From contig JADHXR010000010.1 of assembly GCA_016782865.1 (NCBI GenBank), forward strand, positions 1-64,000: a stretch of DNA of 64,000 bases, given 5' to 3'. Source of the DNA: Phycisphaerae bacterium (lineage in GTDB: Bacteria; Planctomycetota; Phycisphaerae; Sedimentisphaerales; Anaerobacaceae). Below are positions 7,551 through 17,228 of the stretch, one piece after another. The notes beneath the pieces were generated by a model that did no database searches, was not told the DNA's origin, and saw only the letters and a list, made by a program, of their open reading frames with translations. Position 1 is the first letter of the stretch; every line of letters begins with the position of its first letter. Both the position numbers and the translations under genes were made by a program.

Positions 7551-8882
7551 TTATTGCTCAGGAACATCCATTACAATACGAATGCCGCAGTCATCGTATC
7601 TGTGGTCCGGCGTGTGCCAGTTGCGATGTCCTGACCGGCAACTCGCACGAGTATGGCCCCAGGAGCCCCCGCGAAGGATACGATACACCAACTTCCCCTG
7701 GGCGCCGACCGTCGTCGTCAGGCCCGATCCCAATCCGCCGGCGCCGTCGGATGGGCCTTTCGGATCAACCTGCTCGGCCGAATTAGGATCGTATGGGCCA
7801 TACCAATCCTCGCACCATTCCGCTACGTTGCCGGCCATATCATGCAGGCCCCAGGCATTAGGCAATCGCGTTCCAACTTCATGGGTGGCAGCCTTACTGT
7901 TTGTAATGGCCCACGCATACCGGTCATCAAAATCATCGCCCCAATAGTACGCTGTGGCAGTTCCCGCGCGACAGGCGTACTCCCATTCGGCCTCGGTCGC
8001 AAGGCGGTATCGTCCACCGTCTAAGCTTGACAGGTCTCGGCAGAATCTCTCCGCATCTCTCCACGACACTGTTTCAACCGGGCGTAGCGGGCCTTTGAAT
8101 CTCGAAGGATTCGTGCCAATGATTTTTTCATATTGCTGCTGAGTCACTTCATACACGCTCATATAGAAAGGCTTGCTTATCCGGACCATGTGTGTCGGAC
8201 CTGCATCAGAATCTTTGTCCTTTTCGTCAGAGGGGTCATCCATGATGAATTTTCCGGCTGGAATCAGGGCAAATTTCATTGTCATGCCATTGGTGAAATC
8301 GACGGTTCTGATCGTAGCGTTGACCTGCACAATTTCCTCTTCGCGCTGCTCTTGCTGTTCCTGGTCCTGTTCGGACCTGACCGCGGTGACGACAGCTCCC
8401 TCCTCCGCCGCGACATCGATCGGGTCGAGAGTTCTGGTCACATCTGCGATCCGCTCGCTTCTATCATCTATTTCCTCGCGCAGCCCCTGGTCCTGTCCGG
8501 GTATGACTTGGATAACAACATCTCTTTCCTTTTCCGCTGGGCTCGGTACGCTTGGCGCATTCGGCTCGTCTTCGGGTTGGACAAAAGTATATTGCTGATC
8601 AGTGCCGTCAACCGGAATCCTAATTAGCTTGTCACTCTTTTTCTCGGGGCCGTCCGGCCAGCGCACCATCAGCCCGTTTGCCTCCAAGTACCCTCCGGCA
8701 AGAGTTTTCTCGTCAAGATCGTACCACAGGATCTTTGGACAGGGTCCCCAGAGTTCACCGCTCTGGGTGTACAGTGTTCCCCCGGGCGGATCTGACATGT
8801 AGGTCACCTTGAGCTGCTGCTTTTGCGCGCAGCCAACCACAAACAATGGCATGAGAACCGCGATCACAATGCCGTGTTTCAT
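7551..8882 (-). CDS. SUMF1/formylglycine-generating-enzyme-like lipoprotein
   Basis: About 443 residues. Start ATG 8882, preceded by GGAAGG. A signal peptide ends in a lipobox (LFVVGCAQK, Cys about residue 18), so the protein is membrane-anchored. A PEGA-like segment (SDPPGGTLY) and a Glu/Gln-rich low-complexity linker precede a full FGE-sulfatase domain: GMTMKFALIPAGKF, YEVTQQQYE, RLATEAEWEYACRAGT, WGLHDMAGNVAEWCEDWY and RILRGGSW. True FGE makes formylglycine in sulfatases. Many planctomycete paralogues have other or unknown roles, and no sulfatase gene lies nearby, so the exact reaction is open. Confidence 0.8.
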   Translation of the reverse strand: MKHGIVIAVLMPLFVVGCAQKQQLKVTYMSDPPGGTLYTQSGELWGPCPKILWYDLDEKTLAGGYLEANGLMVRWPDGPEKKSDKLIRIPVDGTDQQYTFVQPEDEPNAPSVPSPAEKERDVVIQVIPGQDQGLREEIDDRSERIADVTRTLDPIDVAAEEGAVVTAVRSEQDQEQQEQREEEIVQVNATIRTVDFTNGMTMKFALIPAGKFIMDDPSDEKDKDSDAGPTHMVRISKPFYMSVYEVTQQQYEKIIGTNPSRFKGPLRPVETVSWRDAERFCRDLSSLDGGRYRLATEAEWEYACRAGTATAYYWGDDFDDRYAWAITNSKAATHEVGTRLPNAWGLHDMAGNVAEWCEDWYGPYDPNSAEQVDPKGPSDGAGGLGSGLTTTVGAQGKLVYRILRGGSWGHTRASCRSGHRNWHTPDHRYDDCGIRIVMDVPEQ

Positions 8883-9381
8883 TTTGTTGCCTTCCACTCA
8901 ATAGCCGAATCAACATATTGCGCAGTCTCTGTGACTGCAAACACTATTCTCTAAAATATTATCGGCATCTAACCAGTGTCTGCTTTAGGGCCATAAGGTC
9001 GACCAATTGAAGATCCGACGTACAGCGAATATGTCTCTGTTGAGATTTTGTGCTGTGGGGGCGTGCAAATGACCAGAGGTCTGGACAATGTTGGGAACCC
9101 CTGGTAGTATTGATAGGTTCTGTCGGAAGACTCCGTCGTCGGCCCGAGAGCGAGCGGTTTTTCGCCTGGCGAAGACGGCGAAGCAGGCGATATTCGTTTT
9201 ATCGTCGATGCAGCCGGATGCAGTCAGGCGGAAAATGAGCCGCTCGAAGCCAGATCGAGTTTTCCGACAGAGCCTAGTGCTCGACAGAGTTAATTGTGTG
9301 CTATTGGCGTTTATATGGGAAATGTCGCGATGGTTCATGTAATCGAACGATTTCAAATTCCTGAGCAGGAGGAGGTTCATT
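8883..9381. repeat. Intergenic region with a 155-bp imperfect palindrome
   Basis: Between the divergent lipoprotein and HzsA-related genes. TTCTGTCGGAAGACTC (9118-9133) pairs with GAGTTTTCCGACAGAG (9257-9272) at 14 of 16 positions. Inside it CGAGCGG and CGCCTG pair with CAGGCG and CCGCTCG near 9220-9246. The layout fits a MITE-like repeat or a structured RNA. No convincing gene is seen. AGGAGGAGG at 9367-9375 is the ribosome site of the next gene. Confidence 0.45.
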
Positions 9382-11685
9382 ATGCGGAATTGTGCAACGA
9401 TTTTGATTGCGGTTTCGATACTTACGCTGTCTAACGCCACGACTGCCGTTGCGATCGGTCCGAATGAGTTGGGCTTCGACGAGATAGTTTTTGTCAAACG
9501 AAAACCGTATTCTTCCGATCATTATTACACGGACATAAACAACGGCACCAGCGCCGACAGGTTTCTTGCCGACAACGGTATTTACGTCTATGACCTGCGC
9601 AAACAACAGGAGCGGGCCGTTCTGACAGCGGCTGACCTGCCCGGCGGCAAAGGTTTCATTGGCAAAATCAGCCTGTCTTTCGACGCCCGAAAAGTCATCT
9701 TCGATTTTCGGCGGGATCCCGGCTCGGGTTTTCGCATCTGGCAAGTCAACATTGACGGCACCGGCCTGGGCCAGATATCTTTCCCGCCGGCGGATGAGGC
9801 CCGGAAAGTGGCACGCTGGGGTAAGAAGTGGCACACCGACGATATCCATCCGTGTTATCTGCCGGACGGCAAGATTATTTTCTCGTCCACCCGCTGCGAA
9901 CACACCATCCTCTGCGGCGGCTCGGCGGCCCTGGTGGCGCCCATTCTCCACCGCATGAATGCCGACGGCCGAAACATCGAGCAGTTGACGGCAAGTCCGG
10001 TCAGTGAATTCTGCCCCGTTGTTCTGGATGACGGCCGGGTTATGTATCACCGCTGGGAGTATATCGACAAGGGTGCCCGCGTCTGCAAGACTATCTGGTC
10101 CATGAATCCCGACGGAACCAGGCCCCAGGAGCTCTACGGCGTCACCGACGATACGACGACGGTTTACATGTACCCTCAAGCGATTCCCGGCGATGACGAT
10201 CGGCTGGTCTGCGTGGGTACGTGCCACTTCCCCCAGGGTGGGTGCCTGGGGGCGATTATGCTGATTGATTTGCGCAGAGGTCTCCCCAGACGCGGTCCGG
10301 ATCCTGATGAAGCGGGCTACGTGCAATGGGACGATACCTATGCCGTGACGAACATGACCCCGCACGTGTTTATCGAACGCCGAACCGAACCAGGGTGGCA
10401 TTTTCTGACCGAAGGCGGCAAGTATGTGCATGACCGCCAAGGACAGAGCGGCCATCTCTACACCCATCCGTATCCGGTCGGTGAGGACAGGTTTCTGGTC
10501 TCATACAAAGTAGATACTGCCGATCACTATAAGAATGTCGCCAATGCTTACGCATTGTATCTTATCGATATGAAGGGAGGTCATCGTCTTGTTCACAAAG
10601 ATGATGAGCTTTCCTGCTGGCATCCGACGCCGCTGGTAGCTCGCAGAGTTCCGCCGAAGATATTTTCCCCCCGGGATCCGGCATATGCGGCGAGCGACCA
10701 AGCCTTGTGTATCCTCAACAACGTCTATCAGGGGATGGATGGTGTTGAGCCGGGCGAGGTGAAGTGGCTTAGGATCAACGAAGCGATACCGCGTTACTGG
10801 GATACGGGCAGGAGGTGGGGTTCGGCGACCAGCAGTTCCGCCTGGAAGGCCGCCCTGTGGCCAAGGGTGCAGTGGGGTGTTGTGCCGGTCGAAGAAGACG
10901 GCTCTGCCTACTTCAAGGTGCCGGCGAATCGCAACATCTTCTTCCAGGCCTTGGACGAAAACTTCAGGGAACTCCAGCGTGAGAGGACGTATGTGAATTA
11001 TAAGCCCGGCGAAATTCGTTCATGCGTGGGCTGTCACGGGCGAACCAACCGTGCCGTGCATCCGAAGAGCACTCAGACACGTATCGCAATGACTCGGCCG
11101 CCGAGCACGCCGCAGTCGCAACCATGCGATCTTGTTGAGAACGGCGAAAACAACCATGCCCGGCAGGTGATCCATTACCCAACGGACATTCAACCTATCT
11201 TTAACGCCAAATGCGTCTCGTGTCACGGCAACGACAATCCTGACGGGGGCTTGAAGCTGACCGACGATGTCACGGTCTATTACAATACATCGTACGAGGA
11301 ACTCGCCAGGAAGCAATTGGCCGGTCCCATTATCTCAGAATTCACGACATTTCTTCGGGGTGATCAGGGCAATTATAGCGGCGCCACTCTCGCCCCCAAG
11401 AGCCTGGGCTGCTACAAGAGCACCATGTTCAAGATGTTGACCGATTCGGCTCATCCGAAAAACGCCCAGGACGACCACAGTCGGATGCTGACTGAAACCG
11501 AGTTGATGATTCTAAGCCGGTGGGTGGATTCCAACTACCAGTTTTACGGTGGCTACTACGGTCGGCACCATTCGGCCTGGATAAACGCAGATCCCCAAAA
11601 TCCTTCTTACAAGCCGGCGGATTTTCGGCGTAGACCGAGGTTTGAGGAAGCAATTGGCATGTTTGCGCCGAATTGGCATCGATAG
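9382..11685 (+). CDS. HzsA-related propeller and cytochrome c protein
   Basis: 767 residues with a Sec signal peptide (MRNCATILIAVSILTLSNAT) and a strong AGGAGGAGG ribosome site. The first 450 residues contain TolB/WD-like propeller strands (LPDGKIIFSSTR, DDGRVMYHRW, MNPDGTRPQE). The C-terminal part has two haem c sites: CVGCH (about residue 548) and CVSCH (about 611), with extra His residues as possible distal ligands. This layout matches the large planctomycete family related to hydrazine synthase subunit alpha. Nothing else here suggests anammox, so it is probably a periplasmic redox or carbohydrate-linked protein of unknown substrate. The porin gene follows after 8 bases. Confidence 0.75.
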   Translation: MRNCATILIAVSILTLSNATTAVAIGPNELGFDEIVFVKRKPYSSDHYYTDINNGTSADRFLADNGIYVYDLRKQQERAVLTAADLPGGKGFIGKISLSFDARKVIFDFRRDPGSGFRIWQVNIDGTGLGQISFPPADEARKVARWGKKWHTDDIHPCYLPDGKIIFSSTRCEHTILCGGSAALVAPILHRMNADGRNIEQLTASPVSEFCPVVLDDGRVMYHRWEYIDKGARVCKTIWSMNPDGTRPQELYGVTDDTTTVYMYPQAIPGDDDRLVCVGTCHFPQGGCLGAIMLIDLRRGLPRRGPDPDEAGYVQWDDTYAVTNMTPHVFIERRTEPGWHFLTEGGKYVHDRQGQSGHLYTHPYPVGEDRFLVSYKVDTADHYKNVANAYALYLIDMKGGHRLVHKDDELSCWHPTPLVARRVPPKIFSPRDPAYAASDQALCILNNVYQGMDGVEPGEVKWLRINEAIPRYWDTGRRWGSATSSSAWKAALWPRVQWGVVPVEEDGSAYFKVPANRNIFFQALDENFRELQRERTYVNYKPGEIRSCVGCHGRTNRAVHPKSTQTRIAMTRPPSTPQSQPCDLVENGENNHARQVIHYPTDIQPIFNAKCVSCHGNDNPDGGLKLTDDVTVYYNTSYEELARKQLAGPIISEFTTFLRGDQGNYSGATLAPKSLGCYKSTMFKMLTDSAHPKNAQDDHSRMLTETELMILSRWVDSNYQFYGGYYGRHHSAWINADPQNPSYKPADFRRRPRFEEAIGMFAPNWHR

Positions 11686-11693
11686 ATCGAGTT

Positions 11694-13109
11694 ATGAAGA
11701 AACGAAATTGTCTGGTTACGGTAGTGTTGCTCTTGGTGGCCGGTGCACTTGTTGGGTCCGTACGCGGGCAGGCCGATATGCTTGCGCGGCCCGAGTATCA
11801 GAATCTCAGATACGACGAGAACTTCAGTTATCTGGGCGGTGAGCCGGGGACGTATAAGACTGATACGTGGGATCCTCTCAAGTGGATCGATCTCGGGGAC
11901 GACTGGCGTTTGACGTTGGGGGGGCAGACGAGGCTGCGATTCGAATCGGAGCAGAACAAGGCATTCGGCAGCGTCGAGCCAACACAGGACGCATTCCTGC
12001 TGCACCGCTCTTTGATCCACGGGGATTTGAAGCACGATGACTGGCTGCGCTTCTTCCTGCAGGGCAAATTCGCACACGTGGACGACCGGGACAGGGCTGC
12101 CGGGCTGGCAGGGATGGAGGACCATGCCGATATTCACCAGGCGTTTGCCGACCTGACCACCCTGATCATGGACAAGAGGGTGACCTTCAGGCTCGGTCGC
12201 CAGGAGCTGCAGTACGGTGTTCAGCGGCTGATATCCCCTCTGGACTGGGGCAACACCCGGCGAACGTTCGACGGGGCGAAAGTTCTCACCGAGTCCGAGA
12301 AATGGCATCTGGATGCGTTTGCGGTTCGCCCCGTGCTGGGCGACAGGCTGAATCTCGACGACGAGGATGAGAACGTCGATTTTTACGGATTCTACAGCAC
12401 GTACAAAGGGTCGAAATCGCTGGCCGCGGACTTCTATTGTCTGGTGCTCAAGAACAATAATATTCTGGCTAACTCAAACGGTACCATGGGCAGGCGAACG
12501 CTCTACACGCCCGGGACACGGCTGTGGGGAACGTGCGGTAACTGGGATTACGAGACAGAGCTTGCCGCGCAGTTCGGAACGTTTGCCGGCGACCGCGTGC
12601 GTGCGTGGATGGGGACCGCCGGAGCCGGATATACGTTCGGCGACTGCGAGTGGCAGCCGCGGTTCGGCTTGCTCTACGATTACGCGAGCGGCGACGCCGA
12701 TCCGACGGACGGCACACACGAGACATTCAACCAGCACTTCCCGTTGGGCCACGCCTGGCTTGGCTATCTCGACGTCGTGGGCCGCAGCAACATTCACGCA
12801 ATCAAGGCCCAGGTGAAGGTCAATCCCTGCAAGAAGATCACCGCCTGGGCCGACTTCCACATGTTCTACGCCGATCAGGACGAAGATGCCCTGTATTCGG
12901 CAGGTGGCGTGGCGACGAGGCGGTCACTGGCCGGGACCGGCTCGCAATCAATCGGGCACGAGTTGGACCTGGCGGCGAAGGTCGTGCTGGACGTCCACAG
13001 CGCAGTGCTCTTTGGGTACTCGTATATGTGGACCGGCGAGTTCATCGACCGCACAGGCGACGACGACAACCCGAGCCTGGTATACGCTCAGATCGAATAC
13101 AAGTTTTGA
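11694..13109 (+). CDS. Alginate-export-type outer membrane porin
   Basis: About 471 residues from ATG 11694, eight bases after the previous stop. Signal peptide (CLVTVVLLLVAGALVGSVRG), then alternating amphipathic strands typical of an 18-stranded AlgE-like barrel, with conserved WRLTLGGQTRLRFE, RLGRQEL and DGAK turns, and a terminal aromatic (EYKF) as in outer-membrane barrels. The family exports or admits anionic polysaccharides or small organic molecules. Coupled to the HzsA-related gene. A TTG at 11673 is an unlikely earlier start. Confidence 0.75.
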   Translation: MKKRNCLVTVVLLLVAGALVGSVRGQADMLARPEYQNLRYDENFSYLGGEPGTYKTDTWDPLKWIDLGDDWRLTLGGQTRLRFESEQNKAFGSVEPTQDAFLLHRSLIHGDLKHDDWLRFFLQGKFAHVDDRDRAAGLAGMEDHADIHQAFADLTTLIMDKRVTFRLGRQELQYGVQRLISPLDWGNTRRTFDGAKVLTESEKWHLDAFAVRPVLGDRLNLDDEDENVDFYGFYSTYKGSKSLAADFYCLVLKNNNILANSNGTMGRRTLYTPGTRLWGTCGNWDYETELAAQFGTFAGDRVRAWMGTAGAGYTFGDCEWQPRFGLLYDYASGDADPTDGTHETFNQHFPLGHAWLGYLDVVGRSNIHAIKAQVKVNPCKKITAWADFHMFYADQDEDALYSAGGVATRRSLAGTGSQSIGHELDLAAKVVLDVHSAVLFGYSYMWTGEFIDRTGDDDNPSLVYAQIEYKF

Positions 13110-13128
13110 TTGTTGCCAAGCGACGGCA

Positions 13129-13917
13129 TTACAGAAGCGATCTGTAGGCGTAACCTGTCAGCATAAATTCGAAGTCGTCGAGCTCTTCGTCCGGAGCGGG
13201 TGTTCTGTAGAAGCTGAAACTCGCGGGATTATACAGAGCCTGCTCGTTCCATTTGATCAGGCCTTCGCCGAACCATCTCTGCATTCCCACGTGTCCATCG
13301 GCCCATCCCAGAGTGCTGGTGTTTCTACTGTGCCAGATGGCAAACGGGTCAACCCACTGTCTCGACTTGGGATACATGACCCAGGAACCATTATTGTATC
13401 CTCGTTTGTCCAGCTCCGCCAGAAAGACGTATTTGGTGGCGGGATTTTTTATGTCCGAATATTTTATGCACGGCATAATCTCCCATGCGCCGCTTTGACT
13501 GACTCCGTTCATACCGCCGGCAACCGAATAGGTGCGATAGGCGTATTGGTGGTGGGGGTTGTTCGGCCGTCTGTCGGAGGGGCAGTGGTAGGCTTGCACC
13601 TTTTTCACATAGGGCCACAGCAGACCCTCCTTTATGTACTTCTTCTTTTCCTCTGTGCTGGCAGTTTGGGCGCCTGAGGGCATGACGACCCAGGCCTCGC
13701 CGCCGGGTCCCGGCGTATGGCCGCTGACCAGTTTGTCGTCGTTCTCATCCTTGTACATGATCCACGCTATCGTCAGTTGCCTTACGTTGCTGCGACAATT
13801 AATACTGCGGGCCTGCTCCTTGACCGCCTTGAGTGCGGGCATGAGAATGGACATCAGTATGGCGATGATCGCGATAACCACCAGCAGCTCAATTAGCGTG
13901 AAGGCTCTTCTTTTCAT
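13129..13917 (-). CDS. Prepilin-type N-terminal methylation protein, copy 1
   Basis: 262 residues from ATG 13917 (GAAAGGAAGG upstream). N-terminal [18 protein letters not shown] is a type IV prepilin/pseudopilin cleavage and methylation motif (cleavage before F, Glu5 present), followed by a globular domain with Cys pairs. It carries an H-x10-DG box ([13 protein letters not shown]), a variant of the H-x9-DG signature of planctomycete prepilin-like proteins. These form or decorate a type II/IV-like pseudopilus; substrate unknown. It is a tandem paralogue of the gene at 14113-14904, and converges with the porin gene 19 bases away. Confidence 0.8.
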   Translation of the reverse strand: MKRRAFTLIELLVVIAIIAILMSILMPALKAVKEQARSINCRSNVRQLTIAWIMYKDENDDKLVSGHTPGPGGEAWVVMPSGAQTASTEEKKKYIKEGLLWPYVKKVQAYHCPSDRRPNNPHHQYAYRTYSVAGGMNGVSQSGAWEIMPCIKYSDIKNPATKYVFLAELDKRGYNNGSWVMYPKSRQWVDPFAIWHSRNTSTLGWADGHVGMQRWFGEGLIKWNEQALYNPASFSFYRTPAPDEELDDFEFMLTGYAYRSLL

Positions 13918-14112
13918 TGTTGCCCTTCCTTTCAGCAAGAAACAAGTCGGGGAAACACCGACGCGAAGACTCACCGAAACCGGCGCTGCCCATTGACACG
14001 CACCCGGCTACATTGCCGGACGCCACCTCTGAACAGTCTATCAGGTCTGTATTGGAAATGCAAGCTTCTGTGCCGAGTTAACTCGTCTCTGATACTCACG
14101 TTCAGGCAGAGC

Positions 14113-14904
14113 CTATAGAAGCGATCTGTAGGCGTAACCTCTCAGCATAAATTCAAAGTCGTCAAGCTCTTCGTCCGGAGCGGGCGTTCTGTAGAAGCTG
14201 AAAGACGCGGGATTGTGCAGGGCCTGCAGGTTCCATTCGATCAGGCCTTTGCCGAACCATCGCTGCATTCCCACGTGTCCGTCGGCCCATCCCAGGGTGG
14301 TGGTATTTCTGCTGTGCCAGATGGCAAACGGGTCAACCCACTGTCTCGACTTGGGATTCATGACCCAGGAATTCATATTGTATCCCCGTCTGTCCAGCTC
14401 CGCCAGGAAGACGTACTTGGTGGAGGGATTCTTTATGTCCGAATATCTCAGGCACGGGATGATCTCCCATCCGCCGGTCGGATTCACTCCGTTCAAGCCG
14501 CCGGCAATCGAATAGGTGCGATAGGCGTACATGTGGTGGGGGTGGTTCGGTCGCTTGTCGGAGGGACAGTGGTAGGCCTCTACCTTCTTGATGAAGGGCC
14601 AAAGCAGACCTTGCTTTATATACTCCTTCTTTTCCTCAACGCTGGCGTTTCCCATGGCCGGCGGCATCGTTACCCAGGTGGGCGTGCCGCCCGGTCCCGG
14701 CGTATTGGCGTTGACCAGCTTGCCGTCGTTCTCATCCTTGTACATGATCCACGCCAACGTCAGTTGCCTTACGTTGCTGCGACAACTAATACTGCGGGCC
14801 TGCTCCTTGACCGCGTTGAGTGCGGGCATGAGGATAGCCATCAGTATGGCGATGATCGCGATGACTACGAGTAGCTCGATTAGCGTGAATGCTCTTCTTT
14901 TCAT
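14113..14904 (-). CDS. Prepilin-type N-terminal methylation protein, copy 2
   Basis: 263 residues, with the same architecture as the gene downstream on this strand: [14 protein letters not shown] prepilin leader, Glu5, an [14 protein letters not shown] helix, the YHCPSDKRP box and the same H-x10-DG motif ([13 protein letters not shown]). Most positions are identical to copy 1, with differences concentrated around residues 70-90 and the surface loops. The upstream DNA is also duplicated, so each copy probably has its own promoter. Confidence 0.8.
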   Translation of the reverse strand: MKRRAFTLIELLVVIAIIAILMAILMPALNAVKEQARSISCRSNVRQLTLAWIMYKDENDGKLVNANTPGPGGTPTWVTMPPAMGNASVEEKKEYIKQGLLWPFIKKVEAYHCPSDKRPNHPHHMYAYRTYSIAGGLNGVNPTGGWEIIPCLRYSDIKNPSTKYVFLAELDRRGYNMNSWVMNPKSRQWVDPFAIWHSRNTTTLGWADGHVGMQRWFGKGLIEWNLQALHNPASFSFYRTPAPDEELDDFEFMLRGYAYRSLL

Positions 14905-15065
14905 TTTTGCCCTTCCTTTCAGAAGAAAATGTGTAAGGCATACGCCGACGGCAAGATCGACCGAAACCAGCGCCGCCCATTGATATCTACCCGGCTACAT
15001 TGCCGGACGCCACCTACGAACAGTCTATCAGGTCTGTCTTGGAAATGCAAGCTTTCAGCCGATTC

Positions 15066-15533
15066 GGCAAGATTTTTTTGCCGTCCGGCGGGGGGAACCG
15101 GTTCCAAGCGGTGCCACAATCGATTATTGTGCATTGAGGGGCCGGCCTTTGGGTCCTTCGTTGCGCGCTTTGCGCCGCGGGCTTCGCCGTTGTCGGACTT
15201 ACTTGCCGCCGTCGCCGCTATCGACAGTGGTGATCTTGCTGGTGGTCTCATCGATCTGCACCTGCGTCTTGGTGTCTTCAGTGACATACCAAGCCTGGCC
15301 CTCTCCGGTGATATAGATATGGCCTGTCTTCTAATGGAATATCAAATCTGTCTCAAAAACTCAAGATTTCCAACTTCATTGTGAAAATATTGCAGCCACA
15401 ATAACAGCAAAAACACGAAGAAAAACCAAGCAACCGGACGACTCGACATCATCCCCAGCACATGTGTCGCACTTCGCGTGTTAATCCGCAGGGAGAAATA
15501 AGTAAGGTCCCCGAATTTAGACGGGGTTGTCTG
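15066..15533 (-). pseudogene. Gap with a 3' gene fragment (15199-15330)
   Basis: On the minus strand, 15330 to the TAA at 15199-15201 reads GHIYITGEGQAWYVTEDTK and continues to a SGDGGK end. This has coding character but no start codon, and is cut off by a TAG at 15331-15333. It looks like the last 40 or so codons of a lost gene. The remainder of the gap is A/T-rich and shows no gene. A short REP-like end lies at about 15500-15520. Confidence 0.35.
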
Positions 15534-16625
15534 TCATTGCCGGACTTCAGATGACCCAATTGGGAACAAAAAAAGCATCCTCTTCATTATCTTCCTCCAG
15601 ACTCTACTTGACTTCTCAACATGATGGGGTATGGCGTTGACGATATGTCTTCGGAGCTTGCCATAAAGCTGCAATTCGGCCTTGCTCAAGTCTTCCGACA
15701 ATGCGTATTCATACAAGTCCAGCTTAACAGCACTGTCATTCAAACACACCAGACGGTCATTGTAATACAAATGCGGTTTTGACTTGGACTTGTCAATCAT
15801 TCGGTCTCTGATACTATTCTCAATTTCAATGTCTCGGAGCAAATCACTGTAGCATGCTTGCGCCAGCATATGAAACTTCGTAGGTGCTGCTGGCCAATTG
15901 AACCTCTTGCCGGCGTTAGGCATAACGATGTCGGCATCCACATGTCTATCATCTGTGCGCCGATGTATCTTGATTCTTGGCAAGCCCAATGGCCCAGCAC
16001 ATAATCCTATTGCCGAGGCGCTCACAAATGCCATGTTGCAGACTCTCAGTGAGACATATGAAGGTATGAACTTGAAGATCTGGTCATTTATGCCGGTGGC
16101 CCTCAAACATTTCTGGGATTGCTTACAGGACGAAAACCACAGTATGCGATCATGCATAGCAATCCTGTCTTGTATATGGAATTTGGGCTGAATCTGTGTC
16201 GGAGATTTGTCCCATACTTGGGCTGCAAGCCACAAACCAACTCGAACTTTGTCAAACCAATCAAGCAGTATCTCGGCACACTGCATGTTTATCGTTCTCT
16301 TTTCCAATAGTCCAAGAAAGGCTTGCTTTGCTTTTCCTTCGAGTTCAGCGAATCTATTGTTACATATTTCGCATGCAGGGAAGACAAACTGATCAAATGC
16401 CACTTGCTTCATAGAATAGGCGCGCTTCTCAAAGTCCCAGACAGGCAGATTCATTGGACGCTTAGGATCTCCTGTGTATTCAATGAGCCACCGGGGGAGT
16501 ATGTGTTCCTTGTTCTTCGATACAGGATTCTCTCCACAAAAGACACATTGCTTAATAACTGAGGGGTCATACACTTTATCAGTCAGATTGTCATACTGCT
16601 CAATTAGCTTCCCAAGTTCTTCCAT
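15534..16625 (-). CDS. HNH-type endonuclease-like protein
   Basis: 363 residues. AGGGGA precedes ATG 16625. An HNH/zinc core is visible near the N-terminus: CVFCG (about residue 28), KEHILPRWL (about 40) with the catalytic-type His, then CEICNNRFAELEG (about 86), the usual C..C-H-C..CN..F arrangement. The remaining 270 residues are not recognised. Similar stand-alone HNH proteins occur in mobile cargo and anti-phage islands. It is flanked by the REP-like ends listed separately. Confidence 0.65.
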   Translation of the reverse strand: MEELGKLIEQYDNLTDKVYDPSVIKQCVFCGENPVSKNKEHILPRWLIEYTGDPKRPMNLPVWDFEKRAYSMKQVAFDQFVFPACEICNNRFAELEGKAKQAFLGLLEKRTINMQCAEILLDWFDKVRVGLWLAAQVWDKSPTQIQPKFHIQDRIAMHDRILWFSSCKQSQKCLRATGINDQIFKFIPSYVSLRVCNMAFVSASAIGLCAGPLGLPRIKIHRRTDDRHVDADIVMPNAGKRFNWPAAPTKFHMLAQACYSDLLRDIEIENSIRDRMIDKSKSKPHLYYNDRLVCLNDSAVKLDLYEYALSEDLSKAELQLYGKLRRHIVNAIPHHVEKSSRVWRKIMKRMLFLFPIGSSEVRQ

Positions 16626-16787
16626 TCCCCTAGCTACCTCTATCGATTACTCTGATTGTAAAGATCTTTTCACAGTGAGCACGTGGTTGTCTCGTATAGT
16701 AATTCGGGGCCACCATACTTAATTCCAGCCGATGTCTGTGTCCCAAAGCTCCGCAGTAATTCAGGGCTCCCGCCGTCCTTGGTTTGT

Positions 16788-17228
16788 CTAGTTTGTCGAC
16801 CCCGGCAGACTCACGAACATTTTCCAAGCACCGACAGCGTATACGGCACAGGTGAACAGATCCGCAACAATATCAAGGAAAAACCAAGTCGATACTCGGT
16901 CCGAGACTCTGTAGAGGCAGCTTGTGCGAAACTTCTCGTCTGCATTGCCCCAATAAATATACCAGTGAATCCACTTATTGATAAGCGCCAGTGCGAGTTG
17001 TGCGATGACGCCAGCAACAAACAAACGGACAATGTCCGCCCTCATCTCGCTTGAGACCCCTTTGAAGATTCCGGATCTCTCGCTAATGAGCAGGACACAA
17101 CCACCGACGCCAAACGCAACAAGCCAGTTGCGCACGGCCGCGCAATAACGCCAATACTGCTCAAAGTAGTCCACTTCATCTGACTTTTTCCGGGTATCTG
17201 GCGATTTCCGCTGGTCTTCCTCGCTCAT
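16788..17228 (-). CDS. Small multi-pass membrane protein
   Basis: About 146 residues from ATG 17228 (GGAGTG upstream); an earlier ATG at 17240 lacks a site. A charged cytoplasmic N-terminus is followed by three or four hydrophobic segments, including NWLVAFGVGGCVLLI, LFVAGVIAQLALALI and FFLDIVADLFTCAVYAVG. Family not recognised. It lies between the two direct REP-like copies (16702 and 17432), so it may be cargo of the same unit as the HNH gene. Confidence 0.5.
   Translation of the reverse strand: MSEEDQRKSPDTRKKSDEVDYFEQYWRYCAAVRNWLVAFGVGGCVLLISERSGIFKGVSSEMRADIVRLFVAGVIAQLALALINKWIHWYIYWGNADEKFRTSCLYRVSDRVSTWFFLDIVADLFTCAVYAVGAWKMFVSLPGSTN

Larger units (their letters stand above)
13129..15065. 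repeat. Tandem duplication of a prepilin gene with its leader
   Basis: Unit 1 (about 13129-14078) and unit 2 (about 14113-15065) match through the coding region and through about 140 bases upstream, including the shared leader pieces CCGGCTACATTGCCGGACGC (13999 and 14992) and ATCAGGTCTGT (14040 and 15027). The homology ends soon after GGAAATGCAAGCTT. Confidence 0.7.

Noticed and set aside
9301-10467. 388-codon open frame on the minus strand
   Set aside because: It lies antisense to the HzsA-related gene, whose signal peptide, haem motifs and ribosome site are clear; long antisense frames are expected in G/C-rich coding DNA.
9382-11685. Genuine hydrazine synthase subunit (anammox)
   Set aside because: No HzsB/C-type or hydrazine dehydrogenase genes are present, and the partner is a porin; only family resemblance is supported.
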